The notes: a model not told the origin generated them from the letters alone. A DNA stretch of 64,000 bases from Pararhizobium capsulatum DSM 1112 (GCF_030814475.1 NZ_JAUSVF010000001.1:186001-250000); one strand, 5' to 3'; positions 46,267 through 55,689 are shown, counted from the first letter of the stretch. Made by a program: numbers and translations.

Positions 46267-46306
46267 CAGTCTCTATATCCAAATCAAGAACGGGAGTTTG
46301 CTCACC

Positions 46307-47839
46307 ATGAACATTGCAACCAAGCCGGTGAACGTCGCCGCTGAAGCCGCTAGCCTCCTCGACAAGCTGGGCGTCGACAAGGCGCTTTATACGGGCGGCG
46401 ATATGGTCTCCTTCTCGCCGGTCACCGGCGAGCAGATCGCCAGCCTGAAGACCGTTTCGGCTTCAGAAGCCGCCGCGAAGATTGAAAAAGCCGATGCCGC
46501 TTTCCGCGCCTGGCGTCTCGTACCCGCCCCCAAGCGTGGCGAACTGATCCGCCTGCTTGGTGAGGAGCTTCGCGCCCACAAGACCGAGCTTGGCCGCCTC
46601 GTTTCGCTCGAAGCCGGCAAGATTCCGTCGGAAGGCCTCGGCGAAGTTCAGGAAATGATCGACATCTGCGATTTCGCCGTCGGCCTTTCCCGCCAGCTCT
46701 ACGGCTTGACGATCGCAACCGAGCGCCCCGGTCACCGCATGATGGAAACCTGGCATCCGCTCGGCGTCATCGGCGTCATCTCCGCCTTCAACTTCCCGGT
46801 CGCCGTCTGGGCGTGGAACACGGCGCTGGCCATCGTCTGCGGCAACGCTGTTGTCTGGAAGCCCTCAGAAAAGACCCCGCTCACCGCCCTTGCATCGCAG
46901 GCTATCCTTGACCGCGCCATCGCCCGCTTCGGCGACGCGCCGGAAGGCCTGAGCCAGGTTCTGATCGGGGATCGCACCATCGGCGAAGTTCTCGTCGATC
47001 ATCTGAAGGTCCCGCTGGTTTCGGCCACCGGCTCCACCCGCATGGGCCGCGATGTCGGTCCGCGCCTTGCCAAACGTTTTGCCCGCGCCATCCTCGAGCT
47101 CGGCGGCAACAATGGCGGCATCGTCTGCCCGTCTGCCGATCTCGACATGGCGCTCCGCGCCATCGCCTTCGGCGCCATGGGCACTGCTGGCCAGCGCTGC
47201 ACGACGCTGCGTCGTCTGTTTGTTCACGACAGCGTCTACGACCAGCTCGTTCCGCGCCTGAAGAAGGCCTATCAGAGCGTTTCCGTCGGCAACCCGCTGG
47301 AATCGTCGGCACTGGTTGGCCCGCTGGTCGACAAGGCCGCCTTCGACAACATGCAAAAGGCGCTTGAGGAAGCAAAGGCGCATGGCGGCGCGATCACCGG
47401 CGGCGAGCGCGTCGATCTCGGCTATGCCAACGGTTATTATGTGAAGCCTGCTCTGGTCGAAATGCCGAAGCAGGACGGCCCGGTCACCGAGGAAACCTTC
47501 GCACCGATCCTCTACGTCATGAAGTACAGCGACTTCGACGCAGCCCTTGCCGATCACAATGCTGTTGGCGCCGGCCTCTCCTCGTCGGTCTTCACGCTCG
47601 ACCTGCAGGAAGCCGAACGCTTCCTGTCGCCGGACGGTTCGGATTGCGGCATCGCCAATGTCAACATCGGCACATCAGGTGCTGAAATCGGCGGCGCCTT
47701 CGGTGGAGAGAAGGAAACCGGCGGCGGCCGCGAATCCGGTTCGGACGCGTGGAGGGCCTATATGCGCCGCGCCACCAACACCATCAACTATTCCAAGGCC
47801 CTGCCGCTGGCACAGGGCGTGTCCTTCGACATCGAATAA
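46307..47839 (+). CDS. amaB: Aldehyde dehydrogenase, probable L-2-aminoadipate-6-semialdehyde dehydrogenase (AmaB type)
   Basis: 510 residues. The NAD(P)-binding fold shows F-N-F-P-V-A-V-W near 165, the catalytic glutamate in L-E-L-G-G-N-N near 265 and the catalytic cysteine in G-Q-R-C-T-T near 300. Sequence style and length match the ALDH7 (antiquitin/AmaB) class, which oxidises 2-aminoadipate semialdehyde in lysine and pipecolate breakdown. The operon partners (aminotransferase, HglS) take the product on to 2-oxoglutarate. The ATG at 46307 follows GGGAG at 46292; a TTG at 46298 is less likely. Confidence 0.85.
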   Translation: MNIATKPVNVAAEAASLLDKLGVDKALYTGGDMVSFSPVTGEQIASLKTVSASEAAAKIEKADAAFRAWRLVPAPKRGELIRLLGEELRAHKTELGRLVSLEAGKIPSEGLGEVQEMIDICDFAVGLSRQLYGLTIATERPGHRMMETWHPLGVIGVISAFNFPVAVWAWNTALAIVCGNAVVWKPSEKTPLTALASQAILDRAIARFGDAPEGLSQVLIGDRTIGEVLVDHLKVPLVSATGSTRMGRDVGPRLAKRFARAILELGGNNGGIVCPSADLDMALRAIAFGAMGTAGQRCTTLRRLFVHDSVYDQLVPRLKKAYQSVSVGNPLESSALVGPLVDKAAFDNMQKALEEAKAHGGAITGGERVDLGYANGYYVKPALVEMPKQDGPVTEETFAPILYVMKYSDFDAALADHNAVGAGLSSSVFTLDLQEAERFLSPDGSDCGIANVNIGTSGAEIGGAFGGEKETGGGRESGSDAWRAYMRRATNTINYSKALPLAQGVSFDIE

Positions 47840-47853
47840 TCGGAGCGACATCC

Positions 47854-49086
47854 ATGACCATCACTGCAACAATCGAGGAGGCGGGCTTTTCGCCCGCCTC
47901 GCGGATCTCGACGATCGGGGTTTCGCAGATCCTGAAGATCGGCGCTCGCGCGCAAGCTCTGAAGCGCGAGGGACGGCTGGTGATCATCCTCGGTGCCGGC
48001 GAACCCGACTTCGATACGCCCGACCATATCAAGGACGCGGCTTCCAAAGCGATCTATGCGGGCGCAACCAAATACACCGCGCTTGACGGTTCTCCCGAGC
48101 TGAAGAAGGCGATCCAGGGCAAGTTCGAGCGCGAGAACGGCGTGCCCTACGCGCTTGACGAGATCACCGTTGCGACCGGCGCCAAGCAGATCCTCTTCAA
48201 CGCCATGATGGCGACGCTGAACCCCGGCGACGAAGTGATCATCCCGACACCCTATTGGACCTCCTATTCCGATATCGTCGAGATTGCCGAAGGCAAGCCG
48301 GTGCTGATCGCCTGCGATGCCGAAGCCGGTTTCCGCCTCAAGGCCGAACAGCTGGAAGCGGCGATCACGCCGAAGACACGCTGGGTGATGCTCAATTCGC
48401 CGTCCAACCCCTCAGGCGCGGCCTACAGCGAAGCCGACTACCGGCCGCTGCTTGACGTGCTGCTGCGCCATCCGCATGTCTGGCTGCTCGTCGACGACAT
48501 GTACGAACACATCGTCTATGACGACTTCAAGTTCGTGACACCGGCGGCCATAGAACCGAAGCTGAAGAACCGCACCTTGACCGTCAACGGCGTGTCCAAG
48601 GCCTATGCGATGACCGGCTGGCGCATCGGCTATGCCGGAGGTCCGCGTGATCTGATCAAGGCCATGGCCGTCGTGCAGAGCCAGGCGACGTCCTGCCCCT
48701 GCTCGGTCAGCCAGGCCGCTTCGGTCGAGGCGCTGAATGGCCCACAGGAGTTCCTGAAAGAGCGCACCGCGAGCTTCCAGCGGCGCCGTGATCTCGTGGT
48801 TTCCGCCCTCAACGCGATCGAGGGTCTGGATTGCCGCACACCGGAAGGTGCCTTCTATACCTACTCAGGCTGTGCTGGTGTGCTCGGCAAGACCGCACCG
48901 TCCGGTCGCAAGATCGACACCGACAGCGACTTCTGCGCCTATCTGCTCGATGAAGCCGATGTCGCCGTCGTGCCCGGCTCGGCCTTCGGCCTTTCCCCCT
49001 ATTTCCGTATTTCCTACGCGACATCTGAAGAGGAACTGAAGGTGGCACTGGAGCGGATCGCCACGGCCTGCGCCCAGCTGGCCTGA
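47854..49086 (+). CDS. Class I/II PLP-dependent aminotransferase, probable 2-aminoadipate aminotransferase
   Basis: 410 residues. It has the aspartate-aminotransferase fold: G-A-G-E-P-D-F-D-T-P near 43, N-S-P-S-N-P-S-G near 185, and the PLP lysine in V-S-K-A-Y-A-M-T-G-W-R near 250. In the operon it would convert 2-aminoadipate to 2-oxoadipate, the substrate of HglS, but activity on aspartate or other amino acids cannot be excluded. GGAGCG precedes the ATG at 47854. It starts 14 bp after amaB and is followed by a terminator. Confidence 0.85.
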   Translation: MTITATIEEAGFSPASRISTIGVSQILKIGARAQALKREGRLVIILGAGEPDFDTPDHIKDAASKAIYAGATKYTALDGSPELKKAIQGKFERENGVPYALDEITVATGAKQILFNAMMATLNPGDEVIIPTPYWTSYSDIVEIAEGKPVLIACDAEAGFRLKAEQLEAAITPKTRWVMLNSPSNPSGAAYSEADYRPLLDVLLRHPHVWLLVDDMYEHIVYDDFKFVTPAAIEPKLKNRTLTVNGVSKAYAMTGWRIGYAGGPRDLIKAMAVVQSQATSCPCSVSQAASVEALNGPQEFLKERTASFQRRRDLVVSALNAIEGLDCRTPEGAFYTYSGCAGVLGKTAPSGRKIDTDSDFCAYLLDEADVAVVPGSAFGLSPYFRISYATSEEELKVALERIATACAQLA

Positions 49087-49109
49087 CCTTCTCCAAAACG
49101 CTTTTCCCG

Positions 49110-49142
49110 AGCCCCGTATGCCTCTGGTTTGCGGGGCTTTTG
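49110..49142 (+). terminator. Terminator of the hglS-amaB-aminotransferase operon
   Basis: AGCCCCG (49110-49116) pairs with CGGGGCT (49132-49138), followed by TTTTG. It lies 23 bp after the aminotransferase stop. Confidence 0.75.
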
Positions 49143-49238
49143 CTTTCGCAAGGCATTGTACCGCGACCGAATTTGCTGCTATCCGGGTTGTCCAGCCCGC
49201 GGTAACCGCGCGGTGCGTTGAACCAGGGCCGATCGTTC

Positions 49239-50654
49239 ATGTTCCGCAATTTGCGTCCATCGACAGACATCATCGAAAAGCGGCAGAACGATACGCTCGA
49301 ACCGGCCCATGCAAACTTCTACAGGGGAAAACCCAACCCTCTGCGCCTGATCCTGCAGGCCCGGCACGATTTTCTGTCGATCTGGCGCAAGACCGACTAT
49401 GCCGATCAGGTTACCTCCATCAAGCTGCTGGGCCGGCAGCTCGTTCTCGTCAATTCGCCGGATGCGATCCGCTATGTCGTCGCAAAGCGTCACGAGAATT
49501 TCGAGCGCAAGACACCGCAGATGCGCCGCGCGCTTGAGTTTCTTCTAGGTGATGGCCTGTTCATTTCCGATGGCGAAACCTGGAAACAGCGCCGGCCGCT
49601 CGTCAACGACATCGTGCACAAGAACCGCCTGCCGGTCTTCGGCAAGATCATGGAAAAGACGGCGAATGAGATGGTGGAGCGCTGGAGCGCGCTGCCGGAC
49701 GGCGCTGGGGTCAACGTTCTCTACGAGATGGCCGGCCTTACGGCAGAAATCATCTCGCGTAGCGTCTTTGGCAACGATCTCGGTGAAGAGGCAGCAAATG
49801 CCGTTTCCCAGGGTTTCGAGAGCTACCAGTCGCTGATCGACTCGATCAATCTCGGCTATTTCCTCGGTTTCGATGACGGTCTGCCGGTTCTGCGCACGCC
49901 CAAACTTCGTCGCTCCGTTTCCCGTATCCATGGCATCATCGATAAGGTGGTTGAGGACCATCTTGCCGGCCGCGGCGACGATCAGTCGATGGTGGAGCTT
50001 CTGGTACGCCGCCAGCAGCGCAATCCCGAACTGAAGCTCGACGTTGTTGCGCTTCGAAATGAAGCGGCGACGATCTTCATGGCGGGGCATGAGACCACGG
50101 CGGCTACTCTCACCTGGGCCTGGTATCTTCTGTCGCGCGCGCCCTGGGTTGAAAAGGCCGTGCACGATGAACTTTCCCGGGTCTGTGGCGACCGCACGCC
50201 GACAATGGAGGACTTGCCGGCGCTCGACTGGTGTCGTGCGGTCATCGAGGAGACGCTGAGGCTCTATCCGCCCGTGCCGATCCTGGCCCGCCAGGCAACC
50301 GAAGCCGACCGCATTGGCGATGTTGATATCAAGCCGGCGTCTCTGGTGCTGATCGTGCCGTGGCTTCTCCATCGCACGGAAGCCTTCTTCAAGGACGCCC
50401 ACCTTTTCAAGCCGGAACGCTTCCTGGGCGACAAGCGCCCGATCCCCTACAGCTATATCCCGTTTGCCGCCGGTCCTCGCGTCTGCCCGGGCCTGCAGTT
50501 CGGCCTTAACGAGGCCATTCTCTGCCTGGCCGTTCTGGCGCAGCGCTTCCGCATCCGTGTGGCAGATGATCTCAAGGTCGAACCACAATGCCGCCTCACG
50601 CTCAGGCCGCGCAGCGGTTTACCTGTCACTCTTCATCGCCGCGGAAAGGCCTGA
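49239..50654 (+). CDS. Cytochrome P450
   Basis: 471 residues, soluble (no membrane anchor). The oxygen-activation helix has A-G-H-E-T-T-A near 280, the E-x-x-R pair lies in E-E-T-L-R near 337, and the haem-thiolate loop F-A-A-G-P-R-V-C-P-G near 410 has the invariant cysteine. The length and class resemble fatty-acid/CYP102-like and related bacterial enzymes, but the substrate is not evident. The ATG at 49239 is chosen over a TTG at 49218. The next gene, a lipid acyltransferase, starts 2 bp after its stop, so a lipid substrate is plausible by inference. No ferredoxin or reductase is adjacent. Confidence 0.9.
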   Translation: MFRNLRPSTDIIEKRQNDTLEPAHANFYRGKPNPLRLILQARHDFLSIWRKTDYADQVTSIKLLGRQLVLVNSPDAIRYVVAKRHENFERKTPQMRRALEFLLGDGLFISDGETWKQRRPLVNDIVHKNRLPVFGKIMEKTANEMVERWSALPDGAGVNVLYEMAGLTAEIISRSVFGNDLGEEAANAVSQGFESYQSLIDSINLGYFLGFDDGLPVLRTPKLRRSVSRIHGIIDKVVEDHLAGRGDDQSMVELLVRRQQRNPELKLDVVALRNEAATIFMAGHETTAATLTWAWYLLSRAPWVEKAVHDELSRVCGDRTPTMEDLPALDWCRAVIEETLRLYPPVPILARQATEADRIGDVDIKPASLVLIVPWLLHRTEAFFKDAHLFKPERFLGDKRPIPYSYIPFAAGPRVCPGLQFGLNEAILCLAVLAQRFRIRVADDLKVEPQCRLTLRPRSGLPVTLHRRGKA

Positions 50655-50656
50655 CC

Positions 50657-51649
50657 ATGGCACCGGAAAAACAGAACGTCGTCGCGAAGAAGAGACAGGC
50701 CTGGGTTTATGAGGCACCACCAGCCCCGCCGGTTTCGGATTTCTTCCGGGACACGGAGCGGCGGCAGGCCGCCTTCAAATATCATGTAAAGGACAATATC
50801 CAGAATGCCGCCGAGTTCGCCACCCATTTCGGCCTGAAGCTGCTTCCGATCGACCTGTGCTCGGCCATCGGTGCATGGCTTGGCGCGTTTGTCATGCCGC
50901 GCTGGCACAAGGGTGCCCTGAGGAAGGCCGATCGCAATCTCAAGCAGCTGCTGCCCAACGCCTCGGACGAGGAACGCGCGGCGATCCTGAAACGCAATAT
51001 GAAAAATCAGGGCCGGCTGATGACGGAGTTTTCCATCATCGGCCGCCTTTCCAAGCCATCGAAACGCGTGGTGTGGAACAATGTCGACTGGATTGTCGAA
51101 GCCAAGCGCAAGGGACCGGTCATCATGGTCGGCCTGCATCTTGGAAACTGGGAAATCCTCGGACCGAAACTCGTCGAACTCGGCTTCGAGCCATCCGCCA
51201 ACTACACCCCGCCCACTGGCCGGGCACGCGCCTGGATCGCCGACCGCCTGCGCATCAAGCTCGGTTATCGGCTGATGCCACCCGGCAAGGACGGTATTCG
51301 ACCCGCGCTCAAGATCCTCAAAGGTGGCGGCGTGATATCGATCTTTTGCGACGAAGGGTTCGGCGGGAAGATTCGGGGACCCTTTCTCGGGCGGCCACCA
51401 CATCTCGAAGGCAACATCGCGATCGTCACCCGTCTTGCTCGGATGACCAATGCAACGATCTGCCCAGGCTACATCCTGCGCACCAACGGCGCCAATTTCG
51501 AGGCTACCGCCCTGCCGCCGATCGTTCTGCCGCCAGAAGAAACGCCCGGCGATAGGCTGATCGAGGATGTGGTTCTCCTTAATGCCGCAATCGAGCCGGT
51601 CATTCGCGCCCATCTCGATCAATGGTATTTTCTCGACAACTCCCTATAG
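50657..51649 (+). CDS. LpxL/HtrB-family lysophospholipid/lipid A acyltransferase
   Basis: 330 residues. The acyltransferase active-site motif H-x4-E is visible as H-L-G-N-W-E near residue 159, and a second conserved block, F-C-D-E-G-F-G-G-K, near 233 corresponds to the substrate-binding region. An approximately 45-residue basic N-terminal extension precedes the domain. Members attach secondary acyl chains to lipid A, or acylate other lipids, from acyl-ACP at the inner membrane. GGAAAGG precedes the ATG at 50657, 2 bp after the P450 stop. Its 3' end overlaps the convergent phnN by 6 bp. Confidence 0.85.
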   Translation: MAPEKQNVVAKKRQAWVYEAPPAPPVSDFFRDTERRQAAFKYHVKDNIQNAAEFATHFGLKLLPIDLCSAIGAWLGAFVMPRWHKGALRKADRNLKQLLPNASDEERAAILKRNMKNQGRLMTEFSIIGRLSKPSKRVVWNNVDWIVEAKRKGPVIMVGLHLGNWEILGPKLVELGFEPSANYTPPTGRARAWIADRLRIKLGYRLMPPGKDGIRPALKILKGGGVISIFCDEGFGGKIRGPFLGRPPHLEGNIAIVTRLARMTNATICPGYILRTNGANFEATALPPIVLPPEETPGDRLIEDVVLLNAAIEPVIRAHLDQWYFLDNSL

Positions 51650-52219
51650 AACGGGTTGCCGAAGCTCTGCGACCAACGCTGCCAAGCGTTCGCCAGCGAT
51701 CTCGATCGAGCCGCTGTTGTCAATGGTGATCACATCCGGCTCGTCAAGCAGATCCGGCACCCGCCGCTGCAGCCGCGCGAGAATCTCCTGCTCGCTTTCA
51801 CGGCCCCGCGTCACCAGACGCTTGGCCAAAACTTCCGGCGAGGCGACGATGTTGACGATCCTTATCCGGGCAAATTTCGCGCGAAAATGATCGAGCGCGT
51901 GCCGGCTGCCATTGGCTATCAGGATCTGCCCTTGCCGCAATCGGACGAGGGTATCGGCAGGAATACCGTAACTCAGACCATGCGCGGACCATGAAACCGC
52001 AAAACCGCCTTGGGCGAGCCGGGCCTCAAATCCCCCCGGCGAAATCGCCTCATGATCCTCGCCGCCGGCTTCCCCCGCGCGGGTGATAACCCGGCGAACG
52101 CGATGCACGGCGAGGCCGGAAAGGCGATCGAGGGCGAAGTTTATGACGCTGTCCTTGCCGGCGCCGCTCGGCCCGACGACAACGACAAGCGTGCCGTCGG
52201 AATGTTCTCCCGACATCAC
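51644..52219 (-). CDS. phnN: Ribose 1,5-bisphosphate phosphokinase
   Basis: 191 residues. The P-loop G-P-S-G-A-G-K-D-S lies at residues 17-25, and the protein has the guanylate-kinase-like fold of PhnN. It phosphorylates ribose 1,5-bisphosphate to PRPP, returning the C-P lyase product to nucleotide metabolism. The start overlaps the phnM stop by 4 bp (ATGA). It is the last gene of the locus, and its 3' end overlaps the acyltransferase gene on the other strand. Confidence 0.93.
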   Translation of the reverse strand: MMSGEHSDGTLVVVVGPSGAGKDSVINFALDRLSGLAVHRVRRVITRAGEAGGEDHEAISPGGFEARLAQGGFAVSWSAHGLSYGIPADTLVRLRQGQILIANGSRHALDHFRAKFARIRIVNIVASPEVLAKRLVTRGRESEQEILARLQRRVPDLLDEPDVITIDNSGSIEIAGERLAALVAELRQPVL

Positions 52220-53355
52220 GCCACCCGCCGGCCTTCACGCCAGACCGCGCGCACGATCGGCACGCCTTCATGCCGCTCGACACGAACGAGATCGGCACGC
52301 AAGCCCTCTGCGATACAACCACGATCATTCAGTCCAACAGTGCGGGCCGGAGTGGCCGTCACCATGGCCAGCGCCTGCGGCAGGCTGACGGTTTCGAGTT
52401 CATCGGAAAGCACGAAGGGCGCATGGATCAGGCTAAAAGGGACATAATCGGAGGAAAGAACATCGAGCACACCGCGCGCGGCAAGATCACGGGCGGCGAT
52501 ATTGCCGGAATGGGATTTGCCACGGACGATATTGGGCGCACCCATCAATACACTGAGCCCTGCTGCATGGGAGGCTTCCGCAGCCTCGAAGCTTGTCGGG
52601 AACTCGGCAAGGCGCACACCAAAATTCACCGATTCATCGACATGGTCGAGGGTCGCATCATCATGGCTGGCAATGGCGATACCGCGTTCGTGACAGGCAC
52701 GGGCAATCTCCGTGCGATGGGGAGCGGCATACCGGGCCGAGAGCGCCTGCTGCCGCGCGACGAAGGCCGCGAAAGCCTCGTCCGACAGGCCACGCTTCGT
52801 CTTGTAGTAAAACGTGTACTGCTCCATCGTCTGGAACTGGCGCTGGCCGGGCGCATGATCCATCAGCGAAACGAGGCCGACCTGGGGATCGTTTTCGAAC
52901 TCCTCGAAATGCTCAAGCACGTTGTCGGTCGAAACTTCGCAGCGCAGATGGATGCGGTGATCCGCGCGCAGCCTGTTTTCGCGCGCAGCCTGGGCCAGCG
53001 CATCGGCCATCGCCCGCATCTCGCCCTTTTCAAAACCCCCATCCTCATCGGATCCCATGCGCAGGCAATCGAACACCGTGGTGATGCCCGACGTGACGAC
53101 CTGGGCGTCGTGCGCCTGAATGGCCGCCGTCTTCAGCCAGCGGACGCCTGGGCGTGGCGAATAATGCGCTTCCAGATGGTCTGTGTGCAGTTCAACGAGG
53201 CCGGGAATAAGATAGTCGCCTTCGAAATCCTCACCGACAGTGCTCGGGCCTTCGGAAATCTCTGCGATCTTGCCATCCCGAACGACGACCGAGCCTTTGA
53301 CGATCTCGTCTTCGAGAACAATGTTTGCGTTGGAGAAAATCTGTTCGGTGGCCAT
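52216..53355 (-). CDS. phnM: Alpha-D-ribose 1-methylphosphonate 5-triphosphate diphosphatase
   Basis: 379 residues, an amidohydrolase fold. The first metal ligands are in E-L-H-T-D-H-L-E-A-H near residue 54, and later histidines and aspartate appear in S-H-D-D-A-T-L-D-H near 220. PhnM releases pyrophosphate from the ribose triphosphate phosphonate made by PhnGHIL, giving the PhnJ substrate. The ATG at 53355 is chosen; the frame continues to 53487 within the preceding gene. The DUF1045 gene ends 1 bp before it. Confidence 0.94.
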   Translation of the reverse strand: MATEQIFSNANIVLEDEIVKGSVVVRDGKIAEISEGPSTVGEDFEGDYLIPGLVELHTDHLEAHYSPRPGVRWLKTAAIQAHDAQVVTSGITTVFDCLRMGSDEDGGFEKGEMRAMADALAQAARENRLRADHRIHLRCEVSTDNVLEHFEEFENDPQVGLVSLMDHAPGQRQFQTMEQYTFYYKTKRGLSDEAFAAFVARQQALSARYAAPHRTEIARACHERGIAIASHDDATLDHVDESVNFGVRLAEFPTSFEAAEASHAAGLSVLMGAPNIVRGKSHSGNIAARDLAARGVLDVLSSDYVPFSLIHAPFVLSDELETVSLPQALAMVTATPARTVGLNDRGCIAEGLRADLVRVERHEGVPIVRAVWREGRRVA

Positions 53356-53356
53356 A

Positions 53357-54064
53357 TCAAGCAGTCTTTCGTGTCGCTGCGCCGCCAAGCGGCATGAGGG
53401 AGTGAACGGTAAATGGCGCGCCGCGCCGTGGCTCGACGAAGAGCGCAAGTGTCGTGATCGGCAACGGTCTGCCGACAAACCCGGCAAAAGCCCGATTGAG
53501 CGCTTGACGCATCGGCGCCTGACGGTCTTCCGGAACGGGACCAGTAAGCGTCATGTGAAAACGGAAATCGTCGAACACATAGGGATAACCCCATGTCTGC
53601 AGGTTGGTGCGCTGGCTGGGCGGGAGCGCTTCGGGATTTCGCCGCGCAATGTCTTCGGCAGAAAGCGGCTCGCGAAACGGTTCGAAACGCCGAACCGTTT
53701 CTGCTGCAAAAATCTGGAGCGCGTCGCAGGGTTCAGCCGGAACCAGCGCAAAGAACGAGCCGAGCTGGCCGACGACGATATCAGGAATATCGAACGAGGC
53801 GCATTCCGCTGAAAATTCATCGAGCGCTTGCAAAAGCTCGCTTTCGCTACGGCCGTCCGCCAGCGAAAACGGCGCCTTTACCGTCGCATGGAAACCGTAG
53901 CGGCGTGGATCAGCCGTCAGCTGCTTCAACTCCTGCGCATCGAATCCTTCTACCGCCGGCATGGCGACACTGCCGTCGATAAAGGCATCGCGGCCGAGCC
54001 AGGTCGCAGCCGACAGGGTCAGCGGGTCGTCAGCAGGTGGCGTGAAGTACAATGCGTAGCGCAA
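53357..54064 (-). CDS. DUF1045 phosphonate-associated 2H phosphoesterase
   Basis: 235 residues. The two H-x-T motifs of the 2H phosphoesterase superfamily are visible: F-H-A-T near residue 58 and F-H-M-T near 170. Family members occur in C-P lyase loci, where they are thought to open a cyclic phosphate intermediate on the way to PRPP. PhnP, the usual cyclic phosphodiesterase, is absent from the window, so this protein may take its place. A 98-bp gap separates it from phnE upstream. Confidence 0.88.
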   Translation of the reverse strand: MRYALYFTPPADDPLTLSAATWLGRDAFIDGSVAMPAVEGFDAQELKQLTADPRRYGFHATVKAPFSLADGRSESELLQALDEFSAECASFDIPDIVVGQLGSFFALVPAEPCDALQIFAAETVRRFEPFREPLSAEDIARRNPEALPPSQRTNLQTWGYPYVFDDFRFHMTLTGPVPEDRQAPMRQALNRAFAGFVGRPLPITTLALFVEPRRGAPFTVHSLMPLGGAATRKTA

Positions 54065-54162
54065 GCGTCAATTCCTTGAGTGGACCCGGGCGTCATGCGA
54101 ACCCGCGTCGCTATTCCGTTTCCGTGACATTCTCGTGGTGCCCGGGCGATGGGGCCAGTTTT

Positions 54163-55680
54163 TTAGTGCCCCCTTCGTCCCATGAGGCGGGACCGTAACA
54201 GATTCGAAACGCCGTCGAAAATGAAGACGACGATGAGGATGAGCACCACCATATAGGCAACGTTTTCCCAGTCGGAATTGGTACGCATCGCCTCCCAGAG
54301 CTTCAGACCTATACCACCGGCGCCCACCGCCCCGATGATCGTCGCCGACCGGGTGTTCGATTCCCAGAAATAGAGCGCTTGGCTCGCAAAAACCGGCAGG
54401 ACCTGTGGCAACACACCATAACGCTGCACGGCAAGCGGCGCGGCGCCAACCGATTTGACACCCTCACGCTGCTTGTCGTCGATATTTTCCAGTGCTTCCG
54501 AATAGAGCTTCCCGAGCGTGCCGGTGTCGGTGAAGAAGATGGCGGACATACCGGCGAGCGGCCCCGGACCGAAAGCGCGGGTAAAGAACAATGCCCAGAT
54601 CAGCATGTCGACGGACCGCAGGAAGTCGAAGAAGCGCTTCGTTACCTGATTGAGGATACCGTTGCGCGTGATGTTGCGCGCCGCCAGAAAGCAGAGCGGA
54701 AAGGCGATGAGAGATGCGAACAGCGTTCCGACAAAGGCCATGACGATTGTCTGCAGCAGCTTGGTCCAGACATCGAGATGCTGCCATTCGGAATTGTAAA
54801 GGATATTGTCCCAGGCGAGTGACAGGTTCGATTGAGCCGGATCGATCCGCTCGCCGCTCGTGATCAGATGGAAAACCTCGGCCGTCGATTTTCCGAAGAA
54901 GGGGGAATTGGTATCGAAGATGAAATTCGCCCATCCCAGGAAACGATTGTGGATGCTGATCTTCTCCGCATCGACATCCGCCCAGCCGGTCGGGCCGAAG
55001 GCAAGCGTGATTTTCTCGCCGGGATGTCTCTGCGTTGCCCAGCCGGGCAACGGCCCTTCCGCTGTCACCTCGCCCGGCCGGTCAAGCCGGATCAGAAGTG
55101 TCTCGCCGCCATGGGTTGCCACTGCCTTGCGGTCGCTGACGGCGATGCGGGTGCTCGCGTTGAAGCTGACCTCGGCGCGGGTCACGACCTCTTCCGTACG
55201 GGTCACTGGCTTTGCCTCCTCGGCCTGCACAGCGGTTCCCAGAGCCGCGTCCGGCGCCATGAAGCTGAAGGCCGAGCTTTTCTTTGCGGGGGTCGCAGGC
55301 TTCACGGAAGCTTGTGGCACATCTTCCGTGCGCGTCACGGTCGCCTTGTCCAGCCTGACCCAATCGGGAGCAGCGTTCGGACCGAGCGGCGAGTAGCGCG
55401 GATAAACGACCTGCATCGTCCCATCCGAGGAAATACGGATATCGGGCCGGACTTCGTAGGACACCCAGTCTGCGAGATAGCTGCCGGCGATGTTCCAGTT
55501 GGCATTGCCAAGCACATGGCCGATGGCGAAGAACCACCAGCCGTAGATCATGTAGAGCGCAAGCCCCAGGCAGAGCAGGGCGGTCCGCTTCCTGTTGCGG
55601 TTCGAGCCCTCCACAAGCGCCGGATGCCGGGCGGCAATTGCCTCCATTTCGGCCATGCTCATCATCGGGTTACCGCTCAT
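54163..55680 (-). CDS. phnE: Phosphonate ABC transporter permease with a large extracytoplasmic insertion
   Basis: 505 residues, much longer than the usual 260-320 for PhnE. One membrane helix (about residues 33-56) is followed by roughly 230 hydrophilic residues rich in Thr, Val, Ala and Glu, predicted outside the cytoplasm. The typical permease domain begins near residue 308 (K-L-L-Q-T-I-V-M-A-F-V-G-T) and has the EAA-type loop near residue 415 and the conserved G-A-V-G-A-G-G-I-G motif near 460. It is the second of two phnE genes and forms a heterodimer with the other in the simplest model. The stop of the first phnE lies 9 bp upstream. Confidence 0.9.
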   Translation of the reverse strand: MSGNPMMSMAEMEAIAARHPALVEGSNRNRKRTALLCLGLALYMIYGWWFFAIGHVLGNANWNIAGSYLADWVSYEVRPDIRISSDGTMQVVYPRYSPLGPNAAPDWVRLDKATVTRTEDVPQASVKPATPAKKSSAFSFMAPDAALGTAVQAEEAKPVTRTEEVVTRAEVSFNASTRIAVSDRKAVATHGGETLLIRLDRPGEVTAEGPLPGWATQRHPGEKITLAFGPTGWADVDAEKISIHNRFLGWANFIFDTNSPFFGKSTAEVFHLITSGERIDPAQSNLSLAWDNILYNSEWQHLDVWTKLLQTIVMAFVGTLFASLIAFPLCFLAARNITRNGILNQVTKRFFDFLRSVDMLIWALFFTRAFGPGPLAGMSAIFFTDTGTLGKLYSEALENIDDKQREGVKSVGAAPLAVQRYGVLPQVLPVFASQALYFWESNTRSATIIGAVGAGGIGLKLWEAMRTNSDWENVAYMVVLILIVVFIFDGVSNLLRSRLMGRRGH

Positions 55681-55689
55681 GACACGCTC

